64,000 bases of DNA from Marinilactibacillus sp036039175 (lineage in GTDB: Bacteria > Bacillota > Bacilli > Lactobacillales > Carnobacteriaceae_A). The stretch covers positions 372,001-436,000 of the forward strand of contig NZ_JAYXKP010000001.1 in NCBI RefSeq assembly GCF_036039175.1, in the 5' to 3' direction. The position numbers were made by a program, and so were the translations under genes. Shown in pieces: positions 52,396-61,077 of the stretch. Position 1 is the first letter of the stretch; the number at the start of each line of letters is the position of its first letter. The notes beneath the pieces are model-generated. The model was given only the letters and a program-made list of their open reading frames with translations. It was not told the origin of the DNA and did not search any database.

Positions 52396-53052
52396 ATGCC
52401 AGAAAAAACATCAGAAGCAGCTTTTTCTAGAGGCTACTTGATATGGAATGAGGTACTTAATGCAATCACCCACGGTTTAGGCGTAATATTGAGCATAACC
52501 GGGTTGATTTTTCTAGTCAGAAAAGGACTGGAAATGGGCGGTGTAGTTGAAGTTACTTCTTACATTGTCTACGGATCAACACTCATTTTGTTATACTTGT
52601 GTTCTACGTTATACCACAGTCTGACGTTCACGAAAGCAAAACAGTTCTTCCGTGTACTAGATCACTGTAGTATCTTCCTATTGATAGCAGGTACGTACAC
52701 TCCATATACACTCATTACAATTTCAGGACGTTTAGGTATTCTGTTAACTGTAATGATCTGGTCTATCGCGTTATTAGGCGTGATTTATAAGACTGTATGG
52801 TTCAAGAAATTTCAAGGACTTTCTGTATGGTTATATATCATTATGGGATGGATTTCCTTATTCTTCTTGAATTATTTATATCAAGGACTTGGAACAACTG
52901 GTTTCATCTGGTTAGTAGCAGGTGGCTTGTCTTTTACTATAGGGGCAATATTCTACCGAATGAAGTACGTTAAATTCATGCACGTAGTGTGGCACTTATT
53001 TGTATTAGCCGGTACAGTGTGCATGTTCTTCTCAATTTATCTATACACTTAA
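52396..53052 (+). CDS. Hemolysin III family membrane protein (YplQ-like)
   Basis: A 218-aa protein with seven membrane helices of the PAQR/hemolysin III family. NEVLNAITHGLG near residue 18, STLYHSLTF with DHCSIFLLIAGTYTP near 70-98 and HVVWHLFVLAG near 196 give the conserved Ser, Asp and His residues proposed to bind zinc. GGAGG precedes the ATG. Despite the name, hemolysis is not implied. The 202-bp upstream gap has an extended TGCTATACT box near 52286-52294 and a TACTAT/ATAGTA repeat. Confidence 0.9.
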   Translation: MPEKTSEAAFSRGYLIWNEVLNAITHGLGVILSITGLIFLVRKGLEMGGVVEVTSYIVYGSTLILLYLCSTLYHSLTFTKAKQFFRVLDHCSIFLLIAGTYTPYTLITISGRLGILLTVMIWSIALLGVIYKTVWFKKFQGLSVWLYIIMGWISLFFLNYLYQGLGTTGFIWLVAGGLSFTIGAIFYRMKYVKFMHVVWHLFVLAGTVCMFFSIYLYT

Positions 53053-53072
53053 AAAAGTTTCAGATAAAAATT

Positions 53073-53118
53073 AAAGACTGACGATTAAAACAATGATGTT
53101 TTAATCGTCAGTCTTTTT
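53073..53118. terminator. Bidirectional terminator between hlyIII and dfrA
   Basis: A perfect 19-bp stem AAAGACTGACGATTAAAAC / GTTTTAATCGTCAGTCTTT with a 6-nt loop lies between convergent genes. Confidence 0.93.
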
Positions 53119-53134
53119 AGTTACGTTAAAATAA

Positions 53135-53629
53135 TCAAGCATGTTTGCGTTCAAAAATCTGGAAAGTATGAGCATGAATATTTTTTTCATCTACATGACC
53201 TTCTACTGTTTCAACCAGATCGAACAAACTGTAGTCTATTGAAGGCATATAAACATCTCCTTCGAACGTTTCATGTATCAAAGTACGATACAGTCTGTCT
53301 ACATCATTTACAAACATATTAAAAATATCCGCTCCACCAATAATGTGCAGTGGCTTATCCATTGTTTTAGCAAGCTCAAGCACTTCATCTTTAGTGTTAA
53401 GAATAATAATATCCTTTTTTTCGAATTCAGTATTTCGAGTTAGCACAACATTGATCCGATTTTTTAAAGGTGGATTCGGAATAGATTCCAAAGTTTTTCG
53501 ACCCATTAGGACGTTTCCTGTTAAAGTAACTTCTTTGAAAAATTTCATATCGTTAGGAAGAGACCATGGAAGTTCTCCTTCTTTACCAATGACACCATTT
53601 TCGTCTTCCGCCCATACAAATGTTAACAT
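53135..53629 (-). CDS. dfrA: Dihydrofolate reductase
   Basis: A 164-aa DHFR that supplies tetrahydrofolate. VWAEDENGVIGKEGELPWSLPNDMKFFK holds the Trp and Asp of the active site, GRKTLESI binds NADPH and IIGGADIF lies near residue 97. The ATG at 53629 is 9 nt from AAGGAG; an upstream frame is discarded. It lies downstream of thyA with one GNAT gene between them. Confidence 0.94.
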   Translation of the reverse strand: MLTFVWAEDENGVIGKEGELPWSLPNDMKFFKEVTLTGNVLMGRKTLESIPNPPLKNRINVVLTRNTEFEKKDIIILNTKDEVLELAKTMDKPLHIIGGADIFNMFVNDVDRLYRTLIHETFEGDVYMPSIDYSLFDLVETVEGHVDEKNIHAHTFQIFERKHA

Positions 53630-53648
53630 TAAAGCATTCTCCTTATTA

Positions 53649-53685
53649 GTTGCCTGTAACAACTAAATTGATTGTTGCAGGCAAC
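53649..53685 (-). terminator. Intercistronic hairpin between the GNAT gene and dfrA
   Basis: GTTGCCTG pairs with CAGGCAAC, continued by AACAA/TTGTT, but no T-run follows on the coding strand. It probably reduces rather than stops read-through into dfrA. Confidence 0.5.
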
Positions 53686-53691
53686 TATTTG

Positions 53692-54132
53692 TTATTCAGC
53701 TGATTTCGCTAAGAAAACTAGTCTCTCAACCTCATTGAATCCAACTTTTTTGTAAAAGTATTCCGCATCAATTCCTCGATCTGTGAGGAGTGCAACATCT
53801 TTAATATTTTCTTCCTTCAAGAGATTCATTAAGAATGTCATCAGTTGTTTACCTATGCCGTTTCCCTGCATTTCTAATCTAATAAACATCTCTTGAATAA
53901 AGAATTCTTCACCACTATACCACTGTTTAGTGTTTCCAAGAATTGCTCCTTGAAAGGCCCCTTCTTGAAAGTAACCTACGCCTTTAAATCCAGGAGTATT
54001 GAAAATATCCTGGACGTAATCATTAGCTTGTTCAAGTGACCAGTCATCGTTCCATGGAGCTTGGTTAAATACATCTACAAAAAGATTGGCACAATGACTT
54101 AGATCTTTTTCAGTTAATACTCTACATCCCAT
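53692..54132 (-). CDS. GNAT-family N-acetyltransferase between thyA and dfrA
   Basis: A 146-aa GNAT protein. WNDDWSLEQANDYVQDI and EEFFIQEMFIRLEMQGNGIGKQLM (acetyl-CoA loop Q-G-N-G-I-G-K) and AEYFYKKVGFNEV are typical. The N-terminal half slightly resembles AAC(6')-type enzymes, but the substrate is unknown. It sits 13 nt after thyA and is not usually found there, so it looks like a later insertion into the thyA-dfrA pair. Confidence 0.85.
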   Translation of the reverse strand: MGCRVLTEKDLSHCANLFVDVFNQAPWNDDWSLEQANDYVQDIFNTPGFKGVGYFQEGAFQGAILGNTKQWYSGEEFFIQEMFIRLEMQGNGIGKQLMTFLMNLLKEENIKDVALLTDRGIDAEYFYKKVGFNEVERLVFLAKSAE

Positions 54133-54145
54133 TCTTCGACCTCTT

Positions 54146-55093
54146 CTACACTGCTATAGGTGCTTTAATTCCTTTATGAGGGTTATAGCCCGTAACGTTA
54201 ATATCTTCAATGTCAAAATCAAAAATACTTGTTTTTTCTGGGTTTAACTCTAAAGTAGGAAACGGCATTGGCTCTCTAGATAGTTGCTCATTAATCTGGT
54301 CCATGTGGTTCAAGTATAGATGCGCATCTCCAAGTGTGTGCACAAAATCTCCTACTTCAAGACCAGTTTCTCTAGCGATTAAGTGCGTTAACAAAGCATA
54401 GCTTGCAATATTAAATGGAACACCCAAGAAAACGTCTGCACTTCTTTGGTATAATTGACAACTCAGTTTACCATCTTGAACATAAAACTGGAATAACGTA
54501 TGACAAGGTGGTAGTGCCATATCTGGAACTTCTTCTGGATTCCATGCAGAAACGATGTGTCTTCTTGAATCTGGATTATTTTTAATAGAGTCAATGACAT
54601 TTTGTATTTGGTCAATGGTTCCACCAGACGTGGTTGGCCACGTTCTCCATTGTGCTCCGTAAACATTACCGAGTGTCCCATGCTTTTCAGAAAAAGCTTC
54701 ATCGTCCAATATCTTTTGATTAAAAGCTTCTTTTTCTTCTTGGTAGATTTTGTTGAAGGCTTCATCTTTTTGAGAACGCAAGCCAAAATCGGTCATATCC
54801 GGTCCATTATAGTCTTCTGATTGAACATAACGTTCAAAAGCCCACTCGTCCCAGATATGATTGTTGTTTTCAAGAAGATATTTTATGTTTGTATCTCCTT
54901 TAAGGAACCACAGTAATTCACTTTTAATCAACTTAAAGAAGACTCTTTTAGTTGTTAATAAAGGAAAGCCTTTTTGCAAATCAAAACGCATCTGGTGACC
55001 GAACACAGATTTTGTACCTGTACCTGTACGATCATCTCTGATACTTCCTTCGTCTAGTATTCTTTGGGCTAGGTTCAGGTATTCTTGTTCCAT
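54146..55093 (-). CDS. thyA: Thymidylate synthase
   Basis: A 315-aa ThyA. It methylates dUMP with methylene-tetrahydrofolate. DRTGTGTKSVFGHQMRFDL at the start binds the phosphate and folate, ALPPCHTLFQFYV near residue 200 holds the catalytic cysteine and QRSADVFLGVPFNI follows. It has the insertion of about 50 residues typical of the longer Lactobacillus-type enzyme. DHFR downstream recycles the folate. Confidence 0.96.
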   Translation of the reverse strand: MEQEYLNLAQRILDEGSIRDDRTGTGTKSVFGHQMRFDLQKGFPLLTTKRVFFKLIKSELLWFLKGDTNIKYLLENNNHIWDEWAFERYVQSEDYNGPDMTDFGLRSQKDEAFNKIYQEEKEAFNQKILDDEAFSEKHGTLGNVYGAQWRTWPTTSGGTIDQIQNVIDSIKNNPDSRRHIVSAWNPEEVPDMALPPCHTLFQFYVQDGKLSCQLYQRSADVFLGVPFNIASYALLTHLIARETGLEVGDFVHTLGDAHLYLNHMDQINEQLSREPMPFPTLELNPEKTSIFDFDIEDINVTGYNPHKGIKAPIAV

Positions 55094-55108
55094 TAAAATT
55101 TCTCCTCT

Positions 55109-56998
55109 TTAAATAAATTCGCTTAAATATTCCCAACGTTCCATTTTAGCTTCCAATTTTTGCTCAAGGTTTTCCTGTCGGCGTGTGAGCTCACCTATGA
55201 CACCGTAGTCGCTACCTGCTTGATTCATTTCAGCTTGAACCTCTTCTAGTTCTTCTTCAAGTTTCGCAATTTCATCTTCTATTGTATCCCATTCTTTTTT
55301 CTCCATATAAGATAACTTTGTTTTTTCTTTCTTATCAGAAGATTTCTGAACAGGTGGGATATCTTGATTTCTCATCTTTGTAGAAGCCGTATTCGTTTCT
55401 TTATTCTTTTCTTCTAAATATTCCGTCATTTTACCGTAATATTCGCTGATTGATCCATTACCATTGAATACAAGTAATTTCGTAGCCATCTTATCTAAGA
55501 AATAGCGGTCATGCGATACAGCTATAACCGCACCACTAAATGTTTGAATGTATTCTTCCAGTACGGTTAATGTCTGGATATCCAGATCATTCGTTGGCTC
55601 ATCCAGTAGTAATACATTTGGTTGTTGCATCAATAACTTCAACAAATATAGTCGACGTTTTTCTCCGCCGGATAGTCTACCAATCATAGTCCCATGAGTT
55701 GCACGATCAAATAAGAATCGTTCCAGTAGCTGAGTCACACTCACACTTGTCCCATCTGCTAAACGAACTTCTTCAGCAACTTCTTGTAAATAAGAAATCA
55801 CTCTCTTGTTTTCGTCCATAGATTCGTTCGTCTGGGTATAATAAGCAATCTTAACCGTTTCTCCTACTTCAAAAATTCCACTATCGAGTGGAATTTGATT
55901 GGCAAGGATATTCAAGAACGTTGTTTTACCCGATCCATTTTCTCCTGTTATCCCGATTCTATCGGTTTGTTGAATTAAGAGATTAAACTCATCCAAGATA
56001 ACTAAATCATCACGTTTGAAACTAGCATTTTCAAGCTCCAGAACTTTTTTACCTAATCGACTGCCCGACAAATTCAAATCAAGTGAACCATTAGGGTCTG
56101 TATTGGAAACCTCTTTTTTCAAATCAGTAAAGCGATCCATTCTAGCTTGTTGTTTTGTACCACGGGCTTTAACACCTGCACGCATCCATGCTAGTTCTTG
56201 CTTATAAAGTTGCTTTTGTTTATGCGTCTTACCAGCTTGAGTTTCTTCTCGTTCGGCTTTTAACCGAACATACTCTTGGTAATTTCCGACATACCTTTCC
56301 AATCGTCCATGAGTCAGTTCAACCATATGATTGACGACATGATCAAGGAAATAACGATCATGTGTTACAAGTAGCAAAGCACCTTTGTAAGACATTAAAA
56401 AGTTTTCCAACCATTGGATCATCTCAAAGTCCAAATGGTTGGTAGGCTCATCCAAGATCAACAAGTCTGGTTCTTGGATCAGTACCTGTGCCAGTGCAAC
56501 TCTTTTTTGTTGACCACCCGATAGTTGACCTACGATTGACTGCATATCCGTAATGCCTAAACGAGTCAGGATAGATTTAGCGCTAGCACTAGCGTTCCAT
56601 GCATCCGCACTGTTCATCTTCTGTTCTGCAGAAGCAAAATGATTTTGTGCACGTTCGTTTGTAGGATCACTCGTCAACTGCTGCAAAGCAGATTCATAAT
56701 CTCTAACAGCTGACATAATGGCATTCGTTCCATCAAAAACTGTATCTAAAACTGTTTTCGTTTCGTCTAATGTATTTTTCTGTTCCAGATATCCAATAGT
56801 ATAGTCATTTGGTTTTGAGATTTCTCCTTTATCTGGAGAAAGTTGTCTTGTAAGAATGTTTAAGAGACTTGTTTTTCCAGTCCCATTTACTCCAATTAAA
56901 CCAATTCTTTGACCGTCTGTAATTGAAAAATCGATTGAATCGAATAATACTTTCATTCCATACGAATGAGTCAAATTTTCTATTTTCAATTCTTTCAT
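55109..56998 (-). CDS. ABC-F family ATPase (YfmR/Uup-like)
   Basis: A 629-aa protein with two ABC domains and no membrane part. Walker A GVNGTGKTSLLN and GENGSGKTTFLN, signatures LSGGQQKRVALAQ and LSGGEKRRLYLLK. Between them lies the P-site interaction linker (MVELTHGRLERYVGNYQEYVRL onward). A charged coiled coil forms the last 85 residues (WDTIEDEIAKLEEELEE). These proteins act on the ribosome during translation. The C-terminal coil favours the Uup/YfmR branch over EttA. Confidence 0.93.
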   Translation of the reverse strand: MKELKIENLTHSYGMKVLFDSIDFSITDGQRIGLIGVNGTGKTSLLNILTRQLSPDKGEISKPNDYTIGYLEQKNTLDETKTVLDTVFDGTNAIMSAVRDYESALQQLTSDPTNERAQNHFASAEQKMNSADAWNASASAKSILTRLGITDMQSIVGQLSGGQQKRVALAQVLIQEPDLLILDEPTNHLDFEMIQWLENFLMSYKGALLLVTHDRYFLDHVVNHMVELTHGRLERYVGNYQEYVRLKAEREETQAGKTHKQKQLYKQELAWMRAGVKARGTKQQARMDRFTDLKKEVSNTDPNGSLDLNLSGSRLGKKVLELENASFKRDDLVILDEFNLLIQQTDRIGITGENGSGKTTFLNILANQIPLDSGIFEVGETVKIAYYTQTNESMDENKRVISYLQEVAEEVRLADGTSVSVTQLLERFLFDRATHGTMIGRLSGGEKRRLYLLKLLMQQPNVLLLDEPTNDLDIQTLTVLEEYIQTFSGAVIAVSHDRYFLDKMATKLLVFNGNGSISEYYGKMTEYLEEKNKETNTASTKMRNQDIPPVQKSSDKKEKTKLSYMEKKEWDTIEDEIAKLEEELEEVQAEMNQAGSDYGVIGELTRRQENLEQKLEAKMERWEYLSEFI

Positions 56999-57126
56999 GT
57001 AGACCCACCCCTCTTTTTATCGTACTTCTATTCTATCATATCATGCGTAACATAGAATGCATTAATTTGAGTTCTCTTTAAAACCTAACTTGAGTTTGTT
57101 AGAACAGTTAACTATTCAGACTCTGA

Positions 57127-57155
57127 TTGATTATAAAGATAAATTTGTATATACT
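57127..57155 (+). promoter_or_regulatory. Promoter of the cold-shock gene with a leader hairpin
   Basis: TTGATT (57127-57132) and TATACT (57150-57155) are 17 bp apart. The leader of about 50 nt starts near 57161; CAATAAGC (57158-57165) and GCTTATTG (57173-57180) could form a hairpin at its very 5' end. Confidence 0.65.
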
Positions 57156-57209
57156 GTCAATAAGCGTATTAGGCTTATTGAACCCATTAATTTTCATAGG
57201 AGGATTATC

Positions 57210-57431
57210 ATGACTTCAGGTAAAGTAAAATGGTTTAGTAATCAAAAAGGATATGGTTTCATAGAATACAACGATCATGATGATGTATTTGTTCATTTTA
57301 CTGGGATTGAAAAAGAGGGATTTAAGACTCTTAAAGAAGGTCAGTCAGTTGAATTCTCAATCGTTGAAGGTAATCGTGGTCCTCAAGCAACACAAGTACG
57401 CGAAGTTGAAACTTCTTCAGAATCAGTTTAA
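57210..57431 (+). CDS. Cold-shock protein (CspA family)
   Basis: A 73-aa OB-fold protein. GKVKWFSNQKGYGFIEY contains RNP1 and DVFVHFTGIE contains RNP2. It binds single-stranded RNA and acts as a chaperone for RNA. The ATG at 57210 follows AGGAGG; a longer upstream frame runs through the promoter and is discarded. A palindromic terminator closes the gene. Confidence 0.96.
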   Translation: MTSGKVKWFSNQKGYGFIEYNDHDDVFVHFTGIEKEGFKTLKEGQSVEFSIVEGNRGPQATQVREVETSSESV

Positions 57432-57435
57432 TAAA

Positions 57436-57467
57436 AAAAGGATTAGACAATTGTCTAATCCTTTTTA
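57436..57467. terminator. Terminator of the cold-shock gene, shared with ebsA
   Basis: AAAAGGATTAGAC / GTCTAATCCTTTT around AATT is a palindrome with T-runs on both strands. It overlaps the end of the convergent gene by a few bases. Confidence 0.88.
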
Positions 57468-57913
57468 CTATATTCTATCATTTCAGTACCTATGTTTATC
57501 TTCTCCTGCTGTGCCCATGAAACTAATTGCTCTTGAGCTACTTTAGGCATATAAATCATATAAGGCGCTTGGTTTGTTCTGTTTAGTTTAACAATCGTTC
57601 TGGAATCTGTTACAATAATCTGCTCAATATCCTTAATTGCAACTGATTCTTTTTTTATTCCAGCGAAATAACGAAAATCTAGTGACTCTTCACTAATCTT
57701 TAGATAAGTCTCCTTTTTTAAATACATCAAGGCGATTGTAAGAACTACAAAAACCGCTGTGCCCCAGTTCGGTCTAGTAACAGTCGTTGTAATGATGATG
57801 GCTAAACAAAAAGAAATGAATATAGCTGAGATATACATGGACTGAAATGCGGGTTCTAAAATGAGATTAAATTTATCGGGAACCTGAGATGTAATATTTT
57901 TCTTGATTTTCAT
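57455..57913 (-). CDS. EbsA-family membrane protein
   Basis: A 152-aa protein with two adjacent membrane helices (about 26-44 and 50-66) and a cytoplasmic beta-rich tail that looks like a PH-type domain (LKISEESLDFRYFAGIKKESVAI). It fits the EbsA family named after Enterococcus. The family function is unclear. The csp-ebsA-rnhA neighbourhood is one I associate with Lactobacillales. Confidence 0.75.
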   Translation of the reverse strand: MKIKKNITSQVPDKFNLILEPAFQSMYISAIFISFCLAIIITTTVTRPNWGTAVFVVLTIALMYLKKETYLKISEESLDFRYFAGIKKESVAIKDIEQIIVTDSRTIVKLNRTNQAPYMIYMPKVAQEQLVSWAQQEKINIGTEMIEYSKKD

Positions 57914-57955
57914 AGTGATTAAACTCCTAGTTTTTAATAATTGAAAGGGTGGCTT

Positions 57956-58357
57956 ATGTTAAAAGTTTATTCTGACGCTGCGGTCAATGGTAATCCAGGT
58001 TCAGCTGGTATCGGCATTGTTATAACTGGAACAGATATGTACAAACAGCTTGCTTTACCACTAGAAGGACAATGGGATAACCATACTGCAGAATTTGAAG
58101 CAATCAGGCTAGCAATCAGCTGGCTCGTAGAAAATAATCAGACTCATTCTATCACTCAATTTTTTACCGATAGTCAGGTCGTCGCTCGCTCTATAGAAAA
58201 AAAGTATGTGAAAAGTGAGACTTTTAAACCTTATTTAAACGAATGTTTAGCCTTACTTGAATCCCTTTCCTATTATGAAATCAATTGGATTCCAGAGAAG
58301 CAGAACAAAGGTGCAGATAATCTTGCAAAACAAGCACTGCAGAAAGCGATTCGCTAA
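57956..58357 (+). CDS. rnhA: Ribonuclease HI family protein
   Basis: A 133-aa RNase H fold. YSDAAVNGNPG (Asp), TAEFEAI (Glu), FTDSQVV (Asp) and KGADNLAKQA (late Asp) give a full set of acidic residues, so it should be active on RNA/DNA hybrids. At 133 residues it is of the short type without the N-terminal hybrid-binding domain. The ATG at 57956 follows AAAGGG. It faces away from ebsA. Confidence 0.9.
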   Translation: MLKVYSDAAVNGNPGSAGIGIVITGTDMYKQLALPLEGQWDNHTAEFEAIRLAISWLVENNQTHSITQFFTDSQVVARSIEKKYVKSETFKPYLNECLALLESLSYYEINWIPEKQNKGADNLAKQALQKAIR

Positions 58358-58454
58358 TCGTATACGTAATTGCTCTTATATCATAACAGGTTTTACTTTA
58401 TTTTGCTTGAAAATAGTTTAAAATCGAATGAATGGCTATTTTAAAGTTAAAATA

Positions 58455-58494
58455 GAACAAGAAGTGATCAGTATATACTGATCACTTCTTGTTC
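58455..58494. terminator. Bidirectional terminator, 40-bp perfect palindrome
   Basis: GAACAAGAAGTGATCAGTAT and its exact complement lie between rnhA and the convergent CNNM/CorC-type gene. Confidence 0.9.
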
Positions 58495-58495
58495 T

Positions 58496-59806
58496 TTATT
58501 TCGAGAGAACAATGATCGCATTCTTTAAATGATCATCTTCTATATGGATATTTTTCATAATAAAACCATGTTCTGTGAACAACTGTGTGCTTTGCTTTTC
58601 AATAAATTCTTTATTTGAAAGATAAAAGTCATTCAAATTCTTATATTGATCCGCTGGAATCTCCAACTTGAGATTTCTGTTCAATTCTTCAATACTCGTA
58701 TTTCCATTTACAAGCCATGAATGCTGGTTAAGAGGTTTGATATTAAGTGATTCGTTGGACATTAGTATATCATCACTGAATTCTCCGACAATTTGTCCAA
58801 GTAGATCATTCATCGTTATAATCCCACTCGTGCCACCGTATTCATCAATTACAACAGCAAATCGATCTTTCGTCTGCTTCATATTTCTGAATAGTACATC
58901 TGCTCGAACCGTTTCTAGTACATAGTTCACGGGACGAATCACTTCATCTCTTAGATAACTCAACCTTTTGTCATCCACTCTGAAGTAGTCTTTTGTGTAT
59001 AGAATGCCTACAATATTGTCAGTAGATTCGCTACATACGGGGTAAACCGAATGTCTTCCCGCTCTAATTGTGCTTTCCCAATCCTCTTCCGTATCGTCCA
59101 TCCATAGAAAAACAACAGACGTTCTATGCGTCATGATTTCCTCTATTTGAGTATCATTGAACTCAAAAATATTTTGAATCATATGTTCTTCCTCGGGTTG
59201 TATTTGACCTTTTTGAGCACCTATATCCAGCATCAAACGGATTTCTTCTTCGGTATCTTCACTTTCATCATCGTCTGAATTGATACCAAAAATTCTCAGA
59301 ATTCCTTTCGTAGAAAGAGAAAAAAGTCGAACGACGGGGGTGAAAACTTTTGAAATAAGAGTTACTAACCCAGAAAGAAACAGTGCTACTTTTTCGGGAC
59401 TCCTTAACGCTAACTGTTTAGGGACCAATTCACCTAATACGACTGTAAAGAAAGTTAATAGCAAGGTGATGACTATTAATGATGTAAGGTTCAATATAGC
59501 AATTGGAATGTCTACTCCAATTCTTGATAGTAGGTCGACTAATCGACTCGAGAAGTTTTCAGTCGCCACCGCACTACTCAGTAAATTGACTAAGGTAATC
59601 CCAATTTGAATAGTTGCTAGAAAGTCTGAAGAGTTTTCTGTTAATTTTTTTAGTCTTTTCGCACGAACGTCTCCGCTCTGTGCAAGTCTTTCTAGTTTAT
59701 TATCGTTAATTGTAATGACAGCAATTTCTGCACTAGCAAAAATCGCGTTTAGAAATATAAATACAAACTGTAAAACAAAAAGCCATAGCAAAGAAATATC
59801 GGACAA
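58496..59806 (-). CDS. CNNM/CorC-type transporter with CBS domains (hemolysin family)
   Basis: A 436-aa protein. The DUF21 membrane domain (about residues 1-190, three or four helices, with ASAEIAVITIND and LGELVPKQLAL) is followed by two CBS motifs (about 205-325, IMTHRTSVVFLWMDD and VIRPVNYVLET) and a CorC_HlyC domain at the end. Relatives export magnesium or cobalt ions. I start at the TTG 59806, 8 nt from GGAGG. The promoter at 60044-60071 leaves a long leader with a possible small ORF. Confidence 0.9.
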   Translation of the reverse strand: MSDISLLWLFVLQFVFIFLNAIFASAEIAVITINDNKLERLAQSGDVRAKRLKKLTENSSDFLATIQIGITLVNLLSSAVATENFSSRLVDLLSRIGVDIPIAILNLTSLIVITLLLTFFTVVLGELVPKQLALRSPEKVALFLSGLVTLISKVFTPVVRLFSLSTKGILRIFGINSDDDESEDTEEEIRLMLDIGAQKGQIQPEEEHMIQNIFEFNDTQIEEIMTHRTSVVFLWMDDTEEDWESTIRAGRHSVYPVCSESTDNIVGILYTKDYFRVDDKRLSYLRDEVIRPVNYVLETVRADVLFRNMKQTKDRFAVVIDEYGGTSGIITMNDLLGQIVGEFSDDILMSNESLNIKPLNQHSWLVNGNTSIEELNRNLKLEIPADQYKNLNDFYLSNKEFIEKQSTQLFTEHGFIMKNIHIEDDHLKNAIIVLSK

Positions 59807-59867
59807 CTGATTTACCTCCAAGTATATTTGATTTGAATGAATTTGGCATCATTGAACGGAAATTTTT

Positions 59868-60005
59868 CTATAAACGTAAAACACAATAATGAATAGATAG
59901 ACTTACATCTTCATTAGAATAGTGTTTCACATATACCCAAACGGAAAAATCAAAAGCTTTAACAGTTGATTGTTCCGATGTCGCATCGTCATCGCTACTT
60001 TCCAC
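59868..60005 (-). CDS. Possible 45-aa small protein upstream of the CNNM gene
   Basis: A GTG at 60003-60005 with AAGAAGG (60012-60018) about 6 nt upstream opens a 45-codon frame ending at TAG 59868-59870. The product starts with an acidic segment (MESSDDDATSEQS) and continues with VKAFDFSVWVYVKHYSNEDV. It is not a membrane protein. The near-consensus promoter at 60044-60071 gives a short leader of about 20 nt, exactly what a real gene would have. It would be co-transcribed with the ion transporter gene 46 nt downstream. No family recognised. Confidence 0.42.
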   Translation of the reverse strand: MESSDDDATSEQSTVKAFDFSVWVYVKHYSNEDVSLSIHYCVLRL

Positions 60006-60043
60006 GACTAACCTTCTTATCTATATGAAATTTTATTATTCTT

Positions 60044-60071
60044 AGTATAACAATGTTTTTCTACTAGTCAA
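60044..60071 (-). promoter_or_regulatory. Promoter of the small ORF and CNNM gene
   Basis: Minus strand TTGACT (60066-60071) and TATACT (60044-60049) with a 16-bp spacer. The expected start is near 60037, giving about 215 nt before the CNNM gene starts. The remaining 60072-60190 holds only the upstream region of the divergent DUF368 gene. Confidence 0.7.
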
Positions 60072-60190
60072 CTAAGACTACTAAAGTCAACCAGATGTGT
60101 TGAAATATTAAATTACTCATAAGTCTCCAATTTGAATTGCTAATTAAAGAGCTGTCATTTATGATTGGAAAATAATGGAGGTTAGCTTAA

Positions 60191-61033
60191 TTGAAAAATG
60201 AATTAGTACAGTGGATCATTCGTTTCATAAAAGGTATATTTATTGGCTCGGGTGCTATTTTACCAGGAGTCAGCGGCGGCGCCTTAGCTGCAGTTTTTGG
60301 AATTTATGAAGAGATTATTCAGTTTATTTCTAATATTAAAAAAGAATTTAAAAGTAAGTTGCTCTTCTTTTTACCAGTAGGACTAGGTGGCCTTTTTGGG
60401 ATCATTGTACTCGCCTATCCAATAGAATCCTTATTACGAAATCATCCCGTTTTCATTCTTTTATTTTTCATGGGCTGTATCTTTGGTACTGTTCCCTTAC
60501 TTTATAGAAAAGCAAAACTTCATGGACAGAAAAAATGGCATGTTTATCTTACTGCTTTTACGGCTATTCTTTCTTTTATTTTACTAGTTGCTGCGAATAC
60601 TTTCTTAGATGTACAAGTAGCTCAGACACCTTTAACGTGGATTATGGTTGGTTTCATTTTCGCTTCGGGCTTTATTGTCCCTGGTCTAAGTCCTTCAAAT
60701 TTTCTAATTTATATGAATCTCTACGAACCACTAACTCGTGGTATTAGTCAACTGGATTTGACAATATTGCTACCTGTTGGTACCGGTGCACTAATATGTG
60801 TAGTTGCTCTTTCCAAGCTAGTCAATCACTTGATGAATTTGTATTATACAACGATTTTCCATTTTATCTTAGGAATCGTAATCGCTTCAACCGTGATTAT
60901 TTTCCCAAGTCAAAATCAATGGTCTCAACTATCTTTGTATGGTCTCTTTTTCTCTGTTGCATTATTTATAATTGGTCTACTTCTTGGACTATGGATGGGA
61001 CGACTAGAATTAAAACATAAGCCAGAGGAATAA
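60191..61033 (+). CDS. DUF368 membrane protein (PopT-like undecaprenyl-phosphate translocase)
   Basis: A 280-aa protein with about eight helices. GIFIGSGAILPGVSGGALAAVFGIYEE (residues 14-40) and GFIVPGLSPSNFLIYMNLYEPL (about 160-180) are the paired glycine/proline-rich motifs of DUF368. Members (PopT in S. aureus) return the lipid carrier C55-P across the membrane for wall synthesis. The start is TTG, 8 nt after GGAGG. Monocistronic. Confidence 0.9.
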   Translation: MKNELVQWIIRFIKGIFIGSGAILPGVSGGALAAVFGIYEEIIQFISNIKKEFKSKLLFFLPVGLGGLFGIIVLAYPIESLLRNHPVFILLFFMGCIFGTVPLLYRKAKLHGQKKWHVYLTAFTAILSFILLVAANTFLDVQVAQTPLTWIMVGFIFASGFIVPGLSPSNFLIYMNLYEPLTRGISQLDLTILLPVGTGALICVVALSKLVNHLMNLYYTTIFHFILGIVIASTVIIFPSQNQWSQLSLYGLFFSVALFIIGLLLGLWMGRLELKHKPEE

Positions 61034-61067
61034 AAAGAAGCCTACATCCAACGATGTAGGCTTCTTT
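61034..61067. terminator. Bidirectional terminator between DUF368 and the SpeG-like gene
   Basis: AAAGAAGCCTACAT pairs with ATGTAGGCTTCTTT between convergent genes. Confidence 0.92.
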
Positions 61068-61077
61068 ATGACCTAAA

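Noticed and set aside
59822..60040. Possible Mg2+ (M-box) or Mn2+ (yybP-ykoY) riboswitch before the CNNM gene
   Set aside because: The conserved blocks of either class could not be found in this leader; a small ORF explains part of it better.
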